From: Paenibacillus silvisoli
Lineage (GTDB): Bacteria > Bacillota > Bacilli > Paenibacillales > Paenibacillaceae
Length of the DNA: 64,000 nucleotides
Assembly: GCF_030866765.1 (NCBI RefSeq)
Contig: NZ_CP133017.1
Span: 4,136,001-4,200,000, forward strand
Reading direction: 5' to 3'
The notes below the pieces were generated by a model. That model was not told the DNA's origin. It did not search any database and saw nothing but the letters and a program-made list of their open reading frames with translations. The translations under genes and the position numbers were made by a program. Of this stretch, positions 41,190-49,989 are shown piece by piece; the first letter of the stretch is position 1; every line of letters starts with the position of its first letter.

Positions 41190-42413
41190 ATGACAATTTT
41201 CGATTGGCTTGCCGGTTCGGCGGGCCAAATTTTTGCCTCGGCATCCGTAATGACCATTCTCGCTCTCATGCTTTTCATGGCGATAAAGCTGTACAAGAGC
41301 TACAGACGCAACCGAACGTACCTCATTCTCATTATTCTGCTCCCGGTCGTGCTGCTGCAGAACGGGACGTTCATTGCGCTGTCCTATCCCGGGCAGACGG
41401 TATGGCCGTATATGGATATGGCGAATACGTTCGTCAGCTTGCTCTCGTTTATTATTATTAACTTTGTTTTCATGAAATTGTATACCGGTCCCAGCTCGGC
41501 ATTAAAGGGCTTGCCGTTTCTGCTCATGGCCATCGGGCTGCTGCTTGTCGCGGGCGCTCAGCTGGCTTTCGAGACGGACTTGACCGCCGGCGTTACTGCG
41601 GAAGGAAACGGTACGGGGCTGCTCGCTCTCGATTTCTATGGCCTCATTCTAAACTTTATTATTTTGCTCAATTTGCGCGGCATTGACCAGCGCTTCAACT
41701 ATTCGGCCAGCTTGATCGTTTATTTTGTCTGTCAGCTATCCCGCTTGGCCGACAGCTATGTGTTCTTTGGGAAAGTACCGCTGCTTGTCATCCTGAGCCA
41801 TCTGCTCCCTGTCGTCTATTATGCGCTGCTCTTCCTGCTTTTGTTCGAATGGGTGCTTGAACGGCTGCTCATGACGTTTCAATCGTCCATTACGGACGGT
41901 TTAACGAGCTTGTACAACCGCCGCCATTTCAACAAGAAGGCCGAACAGCTGCTGCGGGAAACGAAACGAATCGCGATCATCTTTTGCGATATCGACAATT
42001 TCAAGAAGTTAAACGATATGCAAGGCCATCATAGAGCGGACGGCGTGCTGAAGCAGGTTGCCGACATCTTGAAGGAAGAAACGACAGGCATCGGCACGGC
42101 TGGCCGGTACGGCGGCGAAGAGCTGCTCGCGCTCGTTGCCGCTCCGGATGTGAAGCCCGAGGCGGTCGCCGAGACGATCCGCAGCCGGGTCGAGAAAGAG
42201 ACGATGGTGACGATCAGCGTCGGCGTCAGCTCGGCTCGCGAAGGGGTCTCGATCGCCGAAGTCGTCCGGCAGGCGGACGAAGCGATGTATCAGTCCAAGA
42301 CGACAGGCAAAAACAAAGTGACGCTCCACCCTTCCATGAAGGAGCGGAAACGCCCCGCAAGCGAGGATGCCGCGGCGAAGAAACGCACGCAGTCCCAGCA
42401 AGTCCAATCTTAA
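41190..42413 (+). CDS. Membrane-bound diguanylate cyclase (GGDEF)
   Basis: A 407-residue protein with about seven N-terminal membrane helices (residues 10-235) and a C-terminal GGDEF domain. The domain starts with SITDGLTSLYNRRHF, has metal-binding Asp in IIFCDIDNFKKLND and the active site GRYGGEELLAL, so the motif is GGEEL; the catalytic Glu is present and the final Phe is replaced by Leu. The end QADEAMYQSKTTGKNKV is typical. It would make cyclic-di-GMP from two GTP. The start ATG at 41190 has AGGTGG 8 bases upstream. Confidence 0.87.
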   Translation: MTIFDWLAGSAGQIFASASVMTILALMLFMAIKLYKSYRRNRTYLILIILLPVVLLQNGTFIALSYPGQTVWPYMDMANTFVSLLSFIIINFVFMKLYTGPSSALKGLPFLLMAIGLLLVAGAQLAFETDLTAGVTAEGNGTGLLALDFYGLILNFIILLNLRGIDQRFNYSASLIVYFVCQLSRLADSYVFFGKVPLLVILSHLLPVVYYALLFLLLFEWVLERLLMTFQSSITDGLTSLYNRRHFNKKAEQLLRETKRIAIIFCDIDNFKKLNDMQGHHRADGVLKQVADILKEETTGIGTAGRYGGEELLALVAAPDVKPEAVAETIRSRVEKETMVTISVGVSSAREGVSIAEVVRQADEAMYQSKTTGKNKVTLHPSMKERKRPASEDAAAKKRTQSQQVQS

Positions 42414-42426
42414 TAATCCCAACAGC

Positions 42427-42483
42427 AAAAAAAGACAGTTCCTGCAATGCGCCACCCGGCGCTCGCAGAAACTGTCTTTTTAA
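42427..42483. terminator. Bidirectional terminator between the GGDEF gene and queC
   Basis: AAAAAGACAGTT and AACTGTCTTTTT form the base of a long hairpin with a GCAG/CTGC inner stem, giving T runs on both strands between the convergent genes. Confidence 0.9.
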
Positions 42484-42486
42484 TTG

Positions 42487-43176
42487 TTACTTATATGGGA
42501 TCGGATCGGTTAAGCCTGCTTCCGCGAAGCCCTTCAACCGTAATCTGCAGCTGTCGCATTCGCCGCAAGCCTCTAGCTCGCCGTTATAGCAAGACGTTGT
42601 CAGGTGGTACGGTACGCCCATGCGCATGCCTTCCGCCACGATGCCTGCTTTGGTGAGATTGATCAACGGCGTTTCGATCGAAATCGGCTTGCCTTCCACG
42701 CCGATTTTCGTCGCCAGCGCGATGACCTCTTCCACCTTCGCGATGAATTCCGGACGGCAGTCCGGATAGCCGCTGTAATCGAGCGCGTTCACGCCGATGT
42801 AGATCGCTTCCGCGCCTACGGTTTCGGCGAACGAAGTCGCGATCGACAAGAACAGCAAGTTCCGGCCCGGCACGTACGTAACCGGGATTTCTCCGGCTTC
42901 CTCCGGTACAGGGTCCGCGCCCATTTTCGGTACGGCAATCGTGTCGTCCGTCAATGCGCTGCCGCCGAAATCCCGCAAAAATCCGAGCTCGATCACTTTA
43001 AAGCGGTCGCTCACGCCGTAAAACTCCGCAACCGCGCGCGCATTATTGATCTCGATTAGATGGCGCTGTCCGTAGTTGAACGTAATCGGGTACAGCTCGT
43101 AGCCTGCTTCCTTGGCATAGCCCATACAAGTCGTGCTGTCCAGTCCGCCGCTCAAAATGATAACTGCTTTTTTCAT
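42487..43176 (-). CDS. queC: 7-cyano-7-deazaguanine (preQ0) synthase
   Basis: A 229-residue ATP-dependent amide/nitrile-forming enzyme that converts 7-carboxy-7-deazaguanine to preQ0. The PP-loop SGGLDSTTC is at the N-terminus, FNYGQRH and YVPGRNLLFLS follow, and the C-terminal zinc site is CYNG plus CGECDSCRLR. The ATG at 43176 has GAGGTG 9 bases upstream. It starts four bases after the queE stop and ends the queD-queE-queC operon. Confidence 0.95.
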   Translation of the reverse strand: MKKAVIILSGGLDSTTCMGYAKEAGYELYPITFNYGQRHLIEINNARAVAEFYGVSDRFKVIELGFLRDFGGSALTDDTIAVPKMGADPVPEEAGEIPVTYVPGRNLLFLSIATSFAETVGAEAIYIGVNALDYSGYPDCRPEFIAKVEEVIALATKIGVEGKPISIETPLINLTKAGIVAEGMRMGVPYHLTTSCYNGELEACGECDSCRLRLKGFAEAGLTDPIPYK

Positions 43177-43180
43177 CCTC

Positions 43181-43891
43181 TTACACACCTCTCTGAGCCG
43201 GATCCCAAATGATTTTGTGCAGCTGCAAATTCAGCTTCACGCCCGTAAGTCCGCTTGCCAGCATCTTCTCTACCAGCTTGGCCGGCGGCATCGATTCCCA
43301 AACCGGACTAAATAGCGCAAGCGCCTTTGTCGGATAGCTCTGCAGCGTCTCGACGGCAAAGTCGAAATCGCGGTCCGACGCAATGACGAATTTCACTTCG
43401 TCCTGCTCACGCAGCAGCGCGAAGTTGTGATGCAGCATCGCTTCATTTTCGCCGGAATCCGGCAGCTTGTAGTCCATTATATAGCGCGCTTTGGACGAGC
43501 TCACGCTGTTCAAAAACGGCTCCAGATCGATGGCGCCGTTCGTTTCGACATGGACGTCCTTGATGCGTTCAATATCGCATAGCGCTTGTAGAAGTGCGGC
43601 TGACCGCTTGCCATATAGCAGCGGCTCTCCCCCGGTCATGCAAATATGCTCCGCTTTGTAGTCCCGCTCGACCTCTGCCACGATATCTTCGATCGACATC
43701 GTAAACTCCGCTTCCGCCGGCGGATAGCTGTACTTGGTATCGCACCAGACGCAGCGCAGGTTGCAGCCGAACAGACGCACAAAAACGGTCGGAAACCCGG
43801 CACGCGTGCCTTCGCCTTCGACCGTTTCGAAAATTTCCACCATCGGCAGACGTACGGAGCGCGCCGCCGGAGCAGCAACGTTATCCGACAT
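43181..43891 (-). CDS. queE: 7-carboxy-7-deazaguanine synthase (radical SAM)
   Basis: A 236-residue radical SAM enzyme that contracts the pterin ring to 7-carboxy-7-deazaguanine. The iron-sulfur cluster motif is the ordinary CxxxCxxC form (GCNLRCVWCD), followed by CMTGGEPLLY, the SAM-binding glycine motif, and HVETNGA. The ATG at 43891 has GGAGG 10 bases upstream and lies inside the end of queD, an 11-base overlap. Confidence 0.95.
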   Translation of the reverse strand: MSDNVAAPAARSVRLPMVEIFETVEGEGTRAGFPTVFVRLFGCNLRCVWCDTKYSYPPAEAEFTMSIEDIVAEVERDYKAEHICMTGGEPLLYGKRSAALLQALCDIERIKDVHVETNGAIDLEPFLNSVSSSKARYIMDYKLPDSGENEAMLHHNFALLREQDEVKFVIASDRDFDFAVETLQSYPTKALALFSPVWESMPPAKLVEKMLASGLTGVKLNLQLHKIIWDPAQRGV

Positions 43892-44372
43892 GCTCGTCAG
43901 CCTCCATCATCTCGCGCGTAACTGCCGCATAGCTGGTCGGCGTTTCCCATAGACGGATTTCTTCAATGCGGATATTCGGGTAATGTCCTTCTTCCACCAA
44001 TGCGTCTTGGATTTGCTCGTAAATCCAAACGACCATATTTTCGGCCGTCGTGTTCATCGGCGGGAGCACTTCGTTCAAATAACGGTGGTCCAGCTTATCG
44101 ATGACCCGCTCCTTGGCAATTCGTTTCATATCTGCGAAATCGATCGTAAGTCCGCGATGGTCCGTCTTCCCGGACATCATCGTTTGAAGTTTATAAGTAT
44201 GGCCGTGCAAGCTCTTGCACTTGCCTTCGTATAAATGCAAATGATGCGCGCTGTCAAAAGTAAATTCCTTGGAAACGATCACCCGCCGGTTATGATAACG
44301 GAGCTGATGCTCCTGAATCTCTTCGCCGAGCCGTTCGATCTGTTTCGGAATCTCGTATGTCACGTTGTACAC
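43881..44372 (-). CDS. queD: 6-carboxytetrahydropterin synthase
   Basis: A 163-residue QueD: zinc His in FDSAHHLH and LHGHTY, catalytic Cys in GKCKSLHGH, DHRYLNE and the C-terminal WETPTSY. It is longer than the minimal enzyme owing to an N-terminal helix (KQIERLGEEIQEHQL). It performs the first committed step to preQ0 and heads the operon. The GTG at 44372 has AAGGGG 5 bases upstream; the GTG at 44363 is also possible. It shares only the core motifs with the QueD paralogue at 39446-39871. Confidence 0.93.
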   Translation of the reverse strand: MYNVTYEIPKQIERLGEEIQEHQLRYHNRRVIVSKEFTFDSAHHLHLYEGKCKSLHGHTYKLQTMMSGKTDHRGLTIDFADMKRIAKERVIDKLDHRYLNEVLPPMNTTAENMVVWIYEQIQDALVEEGHYPNIRIEEIRLWETPTSYAAVTREMMEADEHVG

Positions 44373-44400
44373 CTTCCCCTTTAAGCAATTGCAATATGCA

Positions 44401-44409
44401 ATTATAGCA
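44401..44409 (-). promoter_or_regulatory. Extended -10 promoter of the queDEC operon
   Basis: TGCTATAAT on the minus strand is an extended -10 box about 30 bases before the queD start; no good -35 box is visible. The short leader leaves no room for a preQ1 riboswitch, at least from this promoter. Confidence 0.5.
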
Positions 44410-44450
44410 CAAGTTGCAGCTTGTATCTAGAGAAGGATTTACCTGTCCTT

Positions 44451-45251
44451 TCAACCGTTAAGCTGTCCGTTCAGAACGGTTACCGCCTGGCCGGTCAACA
44501 ACACGCGGTCGTTCAGCAGCTCCAATTCCAACTCGCCGCCGCGCGCGGAAGCTTGATAAGCCATGAACTTGTCTTGGCGGAGACGGCGCTGCCAATACGG
44601 AGCGAGCGCGCAATGCGCCGAGCCCGTAACCGGATCTTCGTCACAGCCGGAAGCCGGATAGAAGCAGCGCGAGACGAAATCGTAATCGCCCGGCTTGCCC
44701 GTCCCTTTGCTGGTCACGATGATCCCTCTTGCATCCACGCGCGCCAGCATGGCGAAGTCCGGCTTCAGCGATTGCACCGTCTGCACGCTGTCGACCTCGA
44801 CCAAGTAATCCATCCGGTTCAAGCCGACATAACGAGGAATGAGCCCGAGTCCTTGGATCAGCTCCTCCGGCGCTTTCACCGGCGCTGCGGGCTCGGCCGG
44901 AAAATTAAGCCGAATGCCGCTTTCCGTCTGCACCGCCGTGAGCAATCCGCTTCTCGTGCGGAACTCCGCCGTGCTTTCCTGCGTCAGATGGCCGTTTTCC
45001 CACAAGTAATGGGCGCTGGCCATCGTGGCATGGCCGCATAAGTCCACTTCGACCGTCGGCGTAAACCAGCGAAGTCCGTAGCTTCCATCCAGTCTCCGCT
45101 CCAGAAATGCGGTTTCCGACAAGTTCATCTCCGCAGCGACTTCCTGCATCCACTGTTCGTCGCGCGATTCGTCGAGCAAGCATACCGCAGCCGGGTTGCC
45201 GCGAAACGGGATCGCCGTAAAAGCGTCTATAATGGCAATTGGAATGGACAT
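44451..45251 (-). CDS. PhzF-family isomerase
   Basis: A 266-residue protein of the PhzF/diaminopimelate-epimerase fold. It begins with IAIIDAFTAIPFRGNPAAV, where the GNPAAV loop is the family signature, has the catalytic Glu in LSETAFLE, DLCGHATMASAH and the C-terminal DEDPVTGSAHCALAPYW. Family members isomerise small acids; PhzF itself acts in phenazine synthesis, but no phenazine genes are present, so the substrate is unknown. GAGGAGG lies before the ATG at 45251. It is followed upstream by an EamA transporter 30 bases away. Confidence 0.88.
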   Translation of the reverse strand: MSIPIAIIDAFTAIPFRGNPAAVCLLDESRDEQWMQEVAAEMNLSETAFLERRLDGSYGLRWFTPTVEVDLCGHATMASAHYLWENGHLTQESTAEFRTRSGLLTAVQTESGIRLNFPAEPAAPVKAPEELIQGLGLIPRYVGLNRMDYLVEVDSVQTVQSLKPDFAMLARVDARGIIVTSKGTGKPGDYDFVSRCFYPASGCDEDPVTGSAHCALAPYWQRRLRQDKFMAYQASARGGELELELLNDRVLLTGQAVTVLNGQLNG

Positions 45252-45281
45252 GGGGTAAAGTCCTCCTCTAGAGGGTCGTTA

Positions 45282-46226
45282 TCAAGCTGCGCGCTTCGCC
45301 GCCGCCTCTTGCTTACGGCGGTTGACGATCACGATTCCGCTGCAGACCAGCGCAAGCGCCGCAAGTACGGCGGCCGACAATGGCTCGCCAAGGAACAAGG
45401 CGGATTGCAAGACGCCGAATACCGGAATTAGGAACAAATACATCGATACGCTGCCCACGCTGTTATATTTCATCACATTATTCCAAAGCATAAAGGCAAG
45501 AGCCGAAACAATCGCCAGGTGGAGCAGCATCAATAACGAAATCCAGTCGAACTGAAACGGCGCCAAGCCGGTTTCCCACGCGCCGATCGCGCATAGCATG
45601 AGACCGCCGACCAGCATTTGATACCCATTAATATAGGGGATGCTGTAGGAAGCGGCCGCCTTCTTCGACATCAGATTGGCGATCGCGTTAAAAAGCGTCG
45701 CGGCCATCAGCAGCAGCTCGCCAAGCGAGAAATGAAGTCCGGAGCTGCCGTCATGCTTGGATAGTCCCAGCACGAGCAGCCCGACGAAGCCCACTAATAG
45801 CCCGATTCCTTTGGAGCCGTTAATCTTGTCGTTTTTGTACAGGAAATGAGCCAATAGGATTTGAAAAAACGAGATCGTCCCGGCAATTACCGCGCCGACG
45901 ACCCCTGCGCTCATCGATAAGCCGGCGTAGAAGAAAATGTACTGAAGCACGGTTTGGAACAAGGCGATCGAAGCGACCATACCGCCGCTGCCTCGCTGGT
46001 AACGTAGCTTTTCCCTGCGAATCAGCATAAAAAGCAAAATAAGCAGGCCCGCTAACGTAAAGCGGTAGCCCGCAAATAGTATTTGCTCGAGCGTGTCGTG
46101 CGATCCGATGCCAAGCCTCTCGTAGCTGAGCTTAATAAACGGGTAAGAGCTTCCCCAGAGCAAGGTTGCGCTGACGGAAGCTCCGATAATGCCTAACGGA
46201 TGCGTGAAAAATTTGGCTGCTGTCAT
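45282..46226 (-). CDS. EamA/DMT-family transporter
   Basis: A 314-residue membrane protein with ten predicted helices in two EamA repeats (first SATLLWGSSYPFIKLSY, second from about residue 165). Such proteins export amino acids or other small metabolites, or import them. The C-terminal tail is basic (NRRKQEAAAKR). AAGGAG lies upstream of the ATG at 46226. It may be co-transcribed with the PhzF-like gene, and both are common neighbours in Bacilli without a known joint role. Confidence 0.87.
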   Translation of the reverse strand: MTAAKFFTHPLGIIGASVSATLLWGSSYPFIKLSYERLGIGSHDTLEQILFAGYRFTLAGLLILLFMLIRREKLRYQRGSGGMVASIALFQTVLQYIFFYAGLSMSAGVVGAVIAGTISFFQILLAHFLYKNDKINGSKGIGLLVGFVGLLVLGLSKHDGSSGLHFSLGELLLMAATLFNAIANLMSKKAAASYSIPYINGYQMLVGGLMLCAIGAWETGLAPFQFDWISLLMLLHLAIVSALAFMLWNNVMKYNSVGSVSMYLFLIPVFGVLQSALFLGEPLSAAVLAALALVCSGIVIVNRRKQEAAAKRAA

Positions 46227-46281
46227 TGCTGTATCTCTTCTCCTTCTTCGGTGTAGGCAGCCGTTTTGAACGAACGAAGCT

Positions 46282-46734
46282 CTATTGTTCTACAATGGGA
46301 ATGAGCAGTTCGACCTGCTCTTCCTCCAAATGCTCGTCAATATAAAAGATTTCAAGGGAAACCGCGTTCTCCCTCTTCAACAGCTTCTCCTCGTTCATCC
46401 AGGCGGATAGCTGCTCATAGCCTTCACCGATGCGTTTATTCGTACAGGTCACCATCGCGTACGTACGGGAAGGGACGGTAAACTGAACCATTCCTTTCGG
46501 CACGTTCTCCAGATGGGGCACCTCGAAGCAAGCCCAATACGTCGCAAACACTTCATTGCCGAAATAAGGGCTGTATAGCACGGTTGTCTTTACTTCGCCT
46601 TCGATTTCATGCTTTCTGGAAAGAAACTCGCTTTGCAATAAAATCGCTTCATCCGGAAACGCCGAATACGGACCGCAATAGCTGATTCCGACCATGCTTA
46701 AGGCAGGTTTCGTAACTAAAGTGCAATTGTGCAT
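46282..46734 (-). CDS. GyrI-like / effector-binding domain protein
   Basis: A 150-residue stand-alone effector-binding domain of the GyrI/SOUL fold: KPALSMVGISYCGP at the N-terminus, a central YWACFEVP, VPSRTYAMVTCTN and the end VSLEIFYIDEHLEEEQVELLIPIV (shortened). It lacks a DNA-binding part. Relatives bind hydrophobic ligands or detoxify small electrophiles. GGAGGG lies 8 bases before the ATG. Confidence 0.8.
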   Translation of the reverse strand: MHNCTLVTKPALSMVGISYCGPYSAFPDEAILLQSEFLSRKHEIEGEVKTTVLYSPYFGNEVFATYWACFEVPHLENVPKGMVQFTVPSRTYAMVTCTNKRIGEGYEQLSAWMNEEKLLKRENAVSLEIFYIDEHLEEEQVELLIPIVEQ

Positions 46735-46862
46735 CGCGAATGCCCTCCCACAAAAGTGTTGTGACGCGATTAGGTTGACCCTTTTTCAGTTTACCATGAT
46801 CGTCAGCTTGTATGGTAACTATTTATTTATATTCGCGGCATGTAATTTCTATAAGATGGACG

Positions 46863-46901
46863 CAAAAAAGAACCGCAAAGCCGGTTAGGACTTTGCGGTT
46901 C
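46863..46901 (-). terminator. Terminator of the formaldehyde-dehydrogenase-type gene
   Basis: GAACCGCAAAG / CTTTGCGGTTC form the stem around a 10-base loop, followed by TTTTTTG on the minus strand, 12 bases past the stop. Confidence 0.9.
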
Positions 46902-46912
46902 ACTATGCGATA

Positions 46913-48130
46913 TTAACGGCGAACGGAGCCGTGCGGATCGATAACGAATTTCTTCGATGCGCCTTGATCGAACTCCGTATAAGCTGCAGGTGCTTGATCC
47001 AGCGAGATCAGCGTCGCGTTTACCGCTTTCGCGATTTGCGCGCGGCCGCTTAGAATCGCGGTCATCAGCTCGCGGTTGTATTGCATGACCGGCGTTTGGC
47101 CGGTAACGAACGTATGCGATTTCGCCCAGCCGAGGCCGAAGCGGATTTTGAGCGTGCCGATCTTCGCATCCGCGTCGACAGCGCCCGGATCGCCCGTTAC
47201 GTACAAGCCCGGAATGCCGAGTCTGCCGCCCGCGCGCGTTACTTCCATGATGGAGTTCAACACCGTAGCCGGCGCTTCGCCATGCGATTTGCCGTGGCCA
47301 TGCGCTTCGAAGCCTACGCAGTCAACGGCGCAATCCACTTCCGGCACGCCGAGAATTTGGTCGATCTGCTCGCCGAGGTTCGGATGCTCGCGCAGGTTAA
47401 CCGTTTCGCAGCCGAAGCTTCTCGCTTGCGCCAGACGCTCGCTGTTCAAGTCGCCAACGATAACGACGGCAGCGCCAAGCAATTGCGCGGAATGCGCCGC
47501 TGCCAAACCGACAGGACCCGCACCGGCGATATAAACCGTGGAGCCCGGCTTCACGCCTGCGCTAACCGCGCCGTGATAACCCGTCGGGAAAATATCGGAC
47601 AGCATCGTCAGATCGAGAATTTTCTCCATCGCGCGGTCTTTGTCCGGGAACTTGAGCAGCTGGAAGTCTGCATAAGGCACCATCACATATTCCGATTGGC
47701 CGCCGACCCAGCCGCCCATATCGACATAGCCGTACGCGGAGCCTGGACGGTCCGGATTCACGTTCGAGCACACGTTCGTGTTGCGCTCTTTACAGTTCCG
47801 GCAGCGTCCGCATGCAATATTGAATGGAACGGAGACGAGGTCTCCCTTCTTAATGAATTCAACGTCCCGGCCAACCTCGATGACTTCGCCGGTAATTTCA
47901 TGTCCAAGCACCAAGCCGCTCGGAGCTGTCGTACGGCCGCGCACCATGTGCTGGTCACTGCCGCAAATATTCGTCGTAATGACTTTAAGAATGACGCCAT
48001 GATCGCATTTTCTGCCTACATTGAGCGGATTTACTCCCGGTCCGTCACGCAAAATCAGTTCGGGATACGAAATATCCCGTACATCTACTTTCCCGGGCTC
48101 GACATAGACGACTGCACGATTTCCTGCCAT
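46913..48130 (-). CDS. fdhA: Glutathione-independent formaldehyde dehydrogenase-type zinc enzyme
   Basis: A 405-residue zinc-dependent alcohol dehydrogenase. Catalytic zinc residues lie in TTNICGSDQHMV and GLVLGHEITGEV, the structural zinc Cys in CGRCRNCKERNTNVC, and the NAD site in VYIAGAGPVGLAAAHSA. The insertion with GSAYGYVDMGGWVGGQSEY is specific to the Pseudomonas FdhA type, which dismutates or oxidises formaldehyde with tightly bound NAD and no glutathione. GAGGAG precedes the ATG at 48130. It is a single-gene unit. Confidence 0.9.
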   Translation of the reverse strand: MAGNRAVVYVEPGKVDVRDISYPELILRDGPGVNPLNVGRKCDHGVILKVITTNICGSDQHMVRGRTTAPSGLVLGHEITGEVIEVGRDVEFIKKGDLVSVPFNIACGRCRNCKERNTNVCSNVNPDRPGSAYGYVDMGGWVGGQSEYVMVPYADFQLLKFPDKDRAMEKILDLTMLSDIFPTGYHGAVSAGVKPGSTVYIAGAGPVGLAAAHSAQLLGAAVVIVGDLNSERLAQARSFGCETVNLREHPNLGEQIDQILGVPEVDCAVDCVGFEAHGHGKSHGEAPATVLNSIMEVTRAGGRLGIPGLYVTGDPGAVDADAKIGTLKIRFGLGWAKSHTFVTGQTPVMQYNRELMTAILSGRAQIAKAVNATLISLDQAPAAYTEFDQGASKKFVIDPHGSVRR

Positions 48131-48226
48131 TGGTTAGCCACTCCTCTTCCATCCATTAATAGATTACTAGTAGGTATGCACCCTCTCATTGTAATCGCTT
48201 GCAGGCGGAAAAGCTATCCCAATCTC

Positions 48227-48273
48227 AAAAAATACCATGTTCGAGCATGTTTTTTCACATACTCGAACATGGT
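48227..48273 (-). terminator. Terminator of the chemoreceptor gene
   Basis: ACCATGTTCGAG and CTCGAACATGGT pair around a 15-base loop, followed by ATTTTTTG on the minus strand, 20 bases past the stop codon. Confidence 0.9.
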
Positions 48274-48292
48274 AGTTGCGAAGAGCAATGAA

Positions 48293-49984
48293 TCAGTTTA
48301 GTTTGAATCCGTTCAGCAGCCTTCTAAGATCGTCAGCCAGCTTCGTCAGCTCCAAGGAAGCGGACGAAATCTCTTCCATCGTGGCCAGCTGCTCCTCCGT
48401 GGCCGCGGAGTTGTTCTGGCACGACGCCGCGACTTCATTGCTTGCGCCCGCCACGGTTTCCGCCATGCGCACGATGCTGCGGCTCGACTCCGCGAGCTGC
48501 CCCGTCGTTGCCGACGTATGCTGCACGCGCGCGGACACCGCTTCAATGCTGCCCTCGATCGCTTGGAACAACCGATCGACCCGCGTCGTCTTGATCAACC
48601 CGCTGCTCGCCTTCGCCGATACGGCATTCATGCTGGAGACGGCCTGTCCGACGCGGTCAAGCATCTCTTGAATGAGATCGGTAATTTGCTGCGCGGACTC
48701 TTTGGATTGCTCGGCGAGCTTGCGGATTTCCTGGGCGACGACCGCGAACCCTTTGCCGTGCTCGCCGGCGCGGGACGCTTCAATCGAGGCGTTGAGCGCG
48801 AGCAGGTTCGTCCGGTTGGCGACCTCGGTTATCATGCCCGTAATGCCGCCGATTTGCTGGGACTGCTTCTCGAGCGACGTAATCACTTCCGAGGTTTGCT
48901 GCACATGGCCGTGAATGTCTTCCATTTCACGCAGTACCTCGTTGACCGCTTCCGCGCCTTGGGCAGCGGATTGCGCGGCCGATGCAGCCAAGCTCGACAC
49001 TTCCTCGTTCGCGGCCGAGACCGAGCCAATCCCTTCCGACATTTCGGTGATGGCCGAAATCGCCGTTCCCAGCCCCTCTTGCTCCTGTTCGGCGCGAAGC
49101 GCAATAAACTGCGTAGCTTCCACGATGTTCTCCGTCGCGCGCGTCGTCTGCTCCGCGCTTTCGCTCAGCTGCTGCGAAGAAGCCGAAACCTGCTTGGCCG
49201 TATCCATCGCGCTTGCGAGTATCGACCGCAAATTCGCGATCATTAAGTTGAAGGATGTGGCCAATTCCGCGAGCTCGCCTTGCGTCCGAATATGCAGATC
49301 GCGGCTCAAATCGCCGCGTCCGCCGGCAATTTCCTTCAGCTGGGCGTTGATGACTTTAAGCGGCTTGGAAATGGAACGCGTCAGCAGCAGCCAAAGCGAC
49401 GCGGCAGCCAGCAGCGCGGCGACAAACAAGCTCAGCATGATGATCTTTTGCGTATCCGCTTCATCCGCGCGGTCTACGACATCGCCCGCGATTTCCGCAT
49501 CAAGGCTTGCGAGCAGCGATTCGTTTTGCTTGTCCATCGCTTTACGGGCCGCGCGCTCTTCGCCAAAATGGAGTGCCAGCGCCTCGTCATGCTTGCCTGC
49601 GGCAGCCAATTCGCGCGTCTTCGTGCTCAGCAGAAAAAACTGCTCGTAGCCGGCTTTGATTTGTTCGATCGCTTGCTTATTCCCATCATCCAGCGTCGGA
49701 TTGGCCAAAATGGAATTAAGCAGCTCTTCAATCGCCTTGTCCCGCTCCGCGATTTCGCTCACGAATTCCTTCTCGCCGTTCAGCAAATAAGCGCGCTCAT
49801 CGTTCGAGATGCCGGTCATCGTGCTTTGCACCGTTTTTAACTGATACCGGACATCCCCGTCTTGCAGCATCTCGTTATACGCTTCCCGGGAATTAACCAT
49901 ATGCAAGTAGGCAAACAACCCCAGCGTAACCATCAACACGATAATTAACGCGAATGAAGCCAGCAGCTTCGTACGAATGTTCAT
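48293..49984 (-). CDS. Methyl-accepting chemotaxis protein
   Basis: A 563-residue receptor: first membrane helix (residues 8-29), an extracytoplasmic four-helix-bundle sensor (about 30-185), second helix (186-207), a HAMP domain (about 208-262) and a long signalling coiled coil with the hairpin tip [20 protein letters not shown] (split for length) that binds CheA and CheW. The ATG at 49984 has AGGAGGT 8 bases upstream. It starts only five bases after the hybrid kinase stop, so the two are probably made from one mRNA. Confidence 0.93.
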   Translation of the reverse strand: MNIRTKLLASFALIIVLMVTLGLFAYLHMVNSREAYNEMLQDGDVRYQLKTVQSTMTGISNDERAYLLNGEKEFVSEIAERDKAIEELLNSILANPTLDDGNKQAIEQIKAGYEQFFLLSTKTRELAAAGKHDEALALHFGEERAARKAMDKQNESLLASLDAEIAGDVVDRADEADTQKIIMLSLFVAALLAAASLWLLLTRSISKPLKVINAQLKEIAGGRGDLSRDLHIRTQGELAELATSFNLMIANLRSILASAMDTAKQVSASSQQLSESAEQTTRATENIVEATQFIALRAEQEQEGLGTAISAITEMSEGIGSVSAANEEVSSLAASAAQSAAQGAEAVNEVLREMEDIHGHVQQTSEVITSLEKQSQQIGGITGMITEVANRTNLLALNASIEASRAGEHGKGFAVVAQEIRKLAEQSKESAQQITDLIQEMLDRVGQAVSSMNAVSAKASSGLIKTTRVDRLFQAIEGSIEAVSARVQHTSATTGQLAESSRSIVRMAETVAGASNEVAASCQNNSAATEEQLATMEEISSASLELTKLADDLRRLLNGFKLN

Positions 49985-49989
49985 TATAA

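Noticed and set aside
44373-44450. preQ1 riboswitch before the queDEC operon
   Set aside because: Only about 30 bases lie between the likely -10 box and the start codon, too short for an aptamer and expression platform, and no preQ1-I core was seen.
47081-48301. 406-codon plus-strand frame opposite the formaldehyde-dehydrogenase-type gene
   Set aside because: Antisense shadow of a well-supported zinc dehydrogenase; the product has no recognisable motif.
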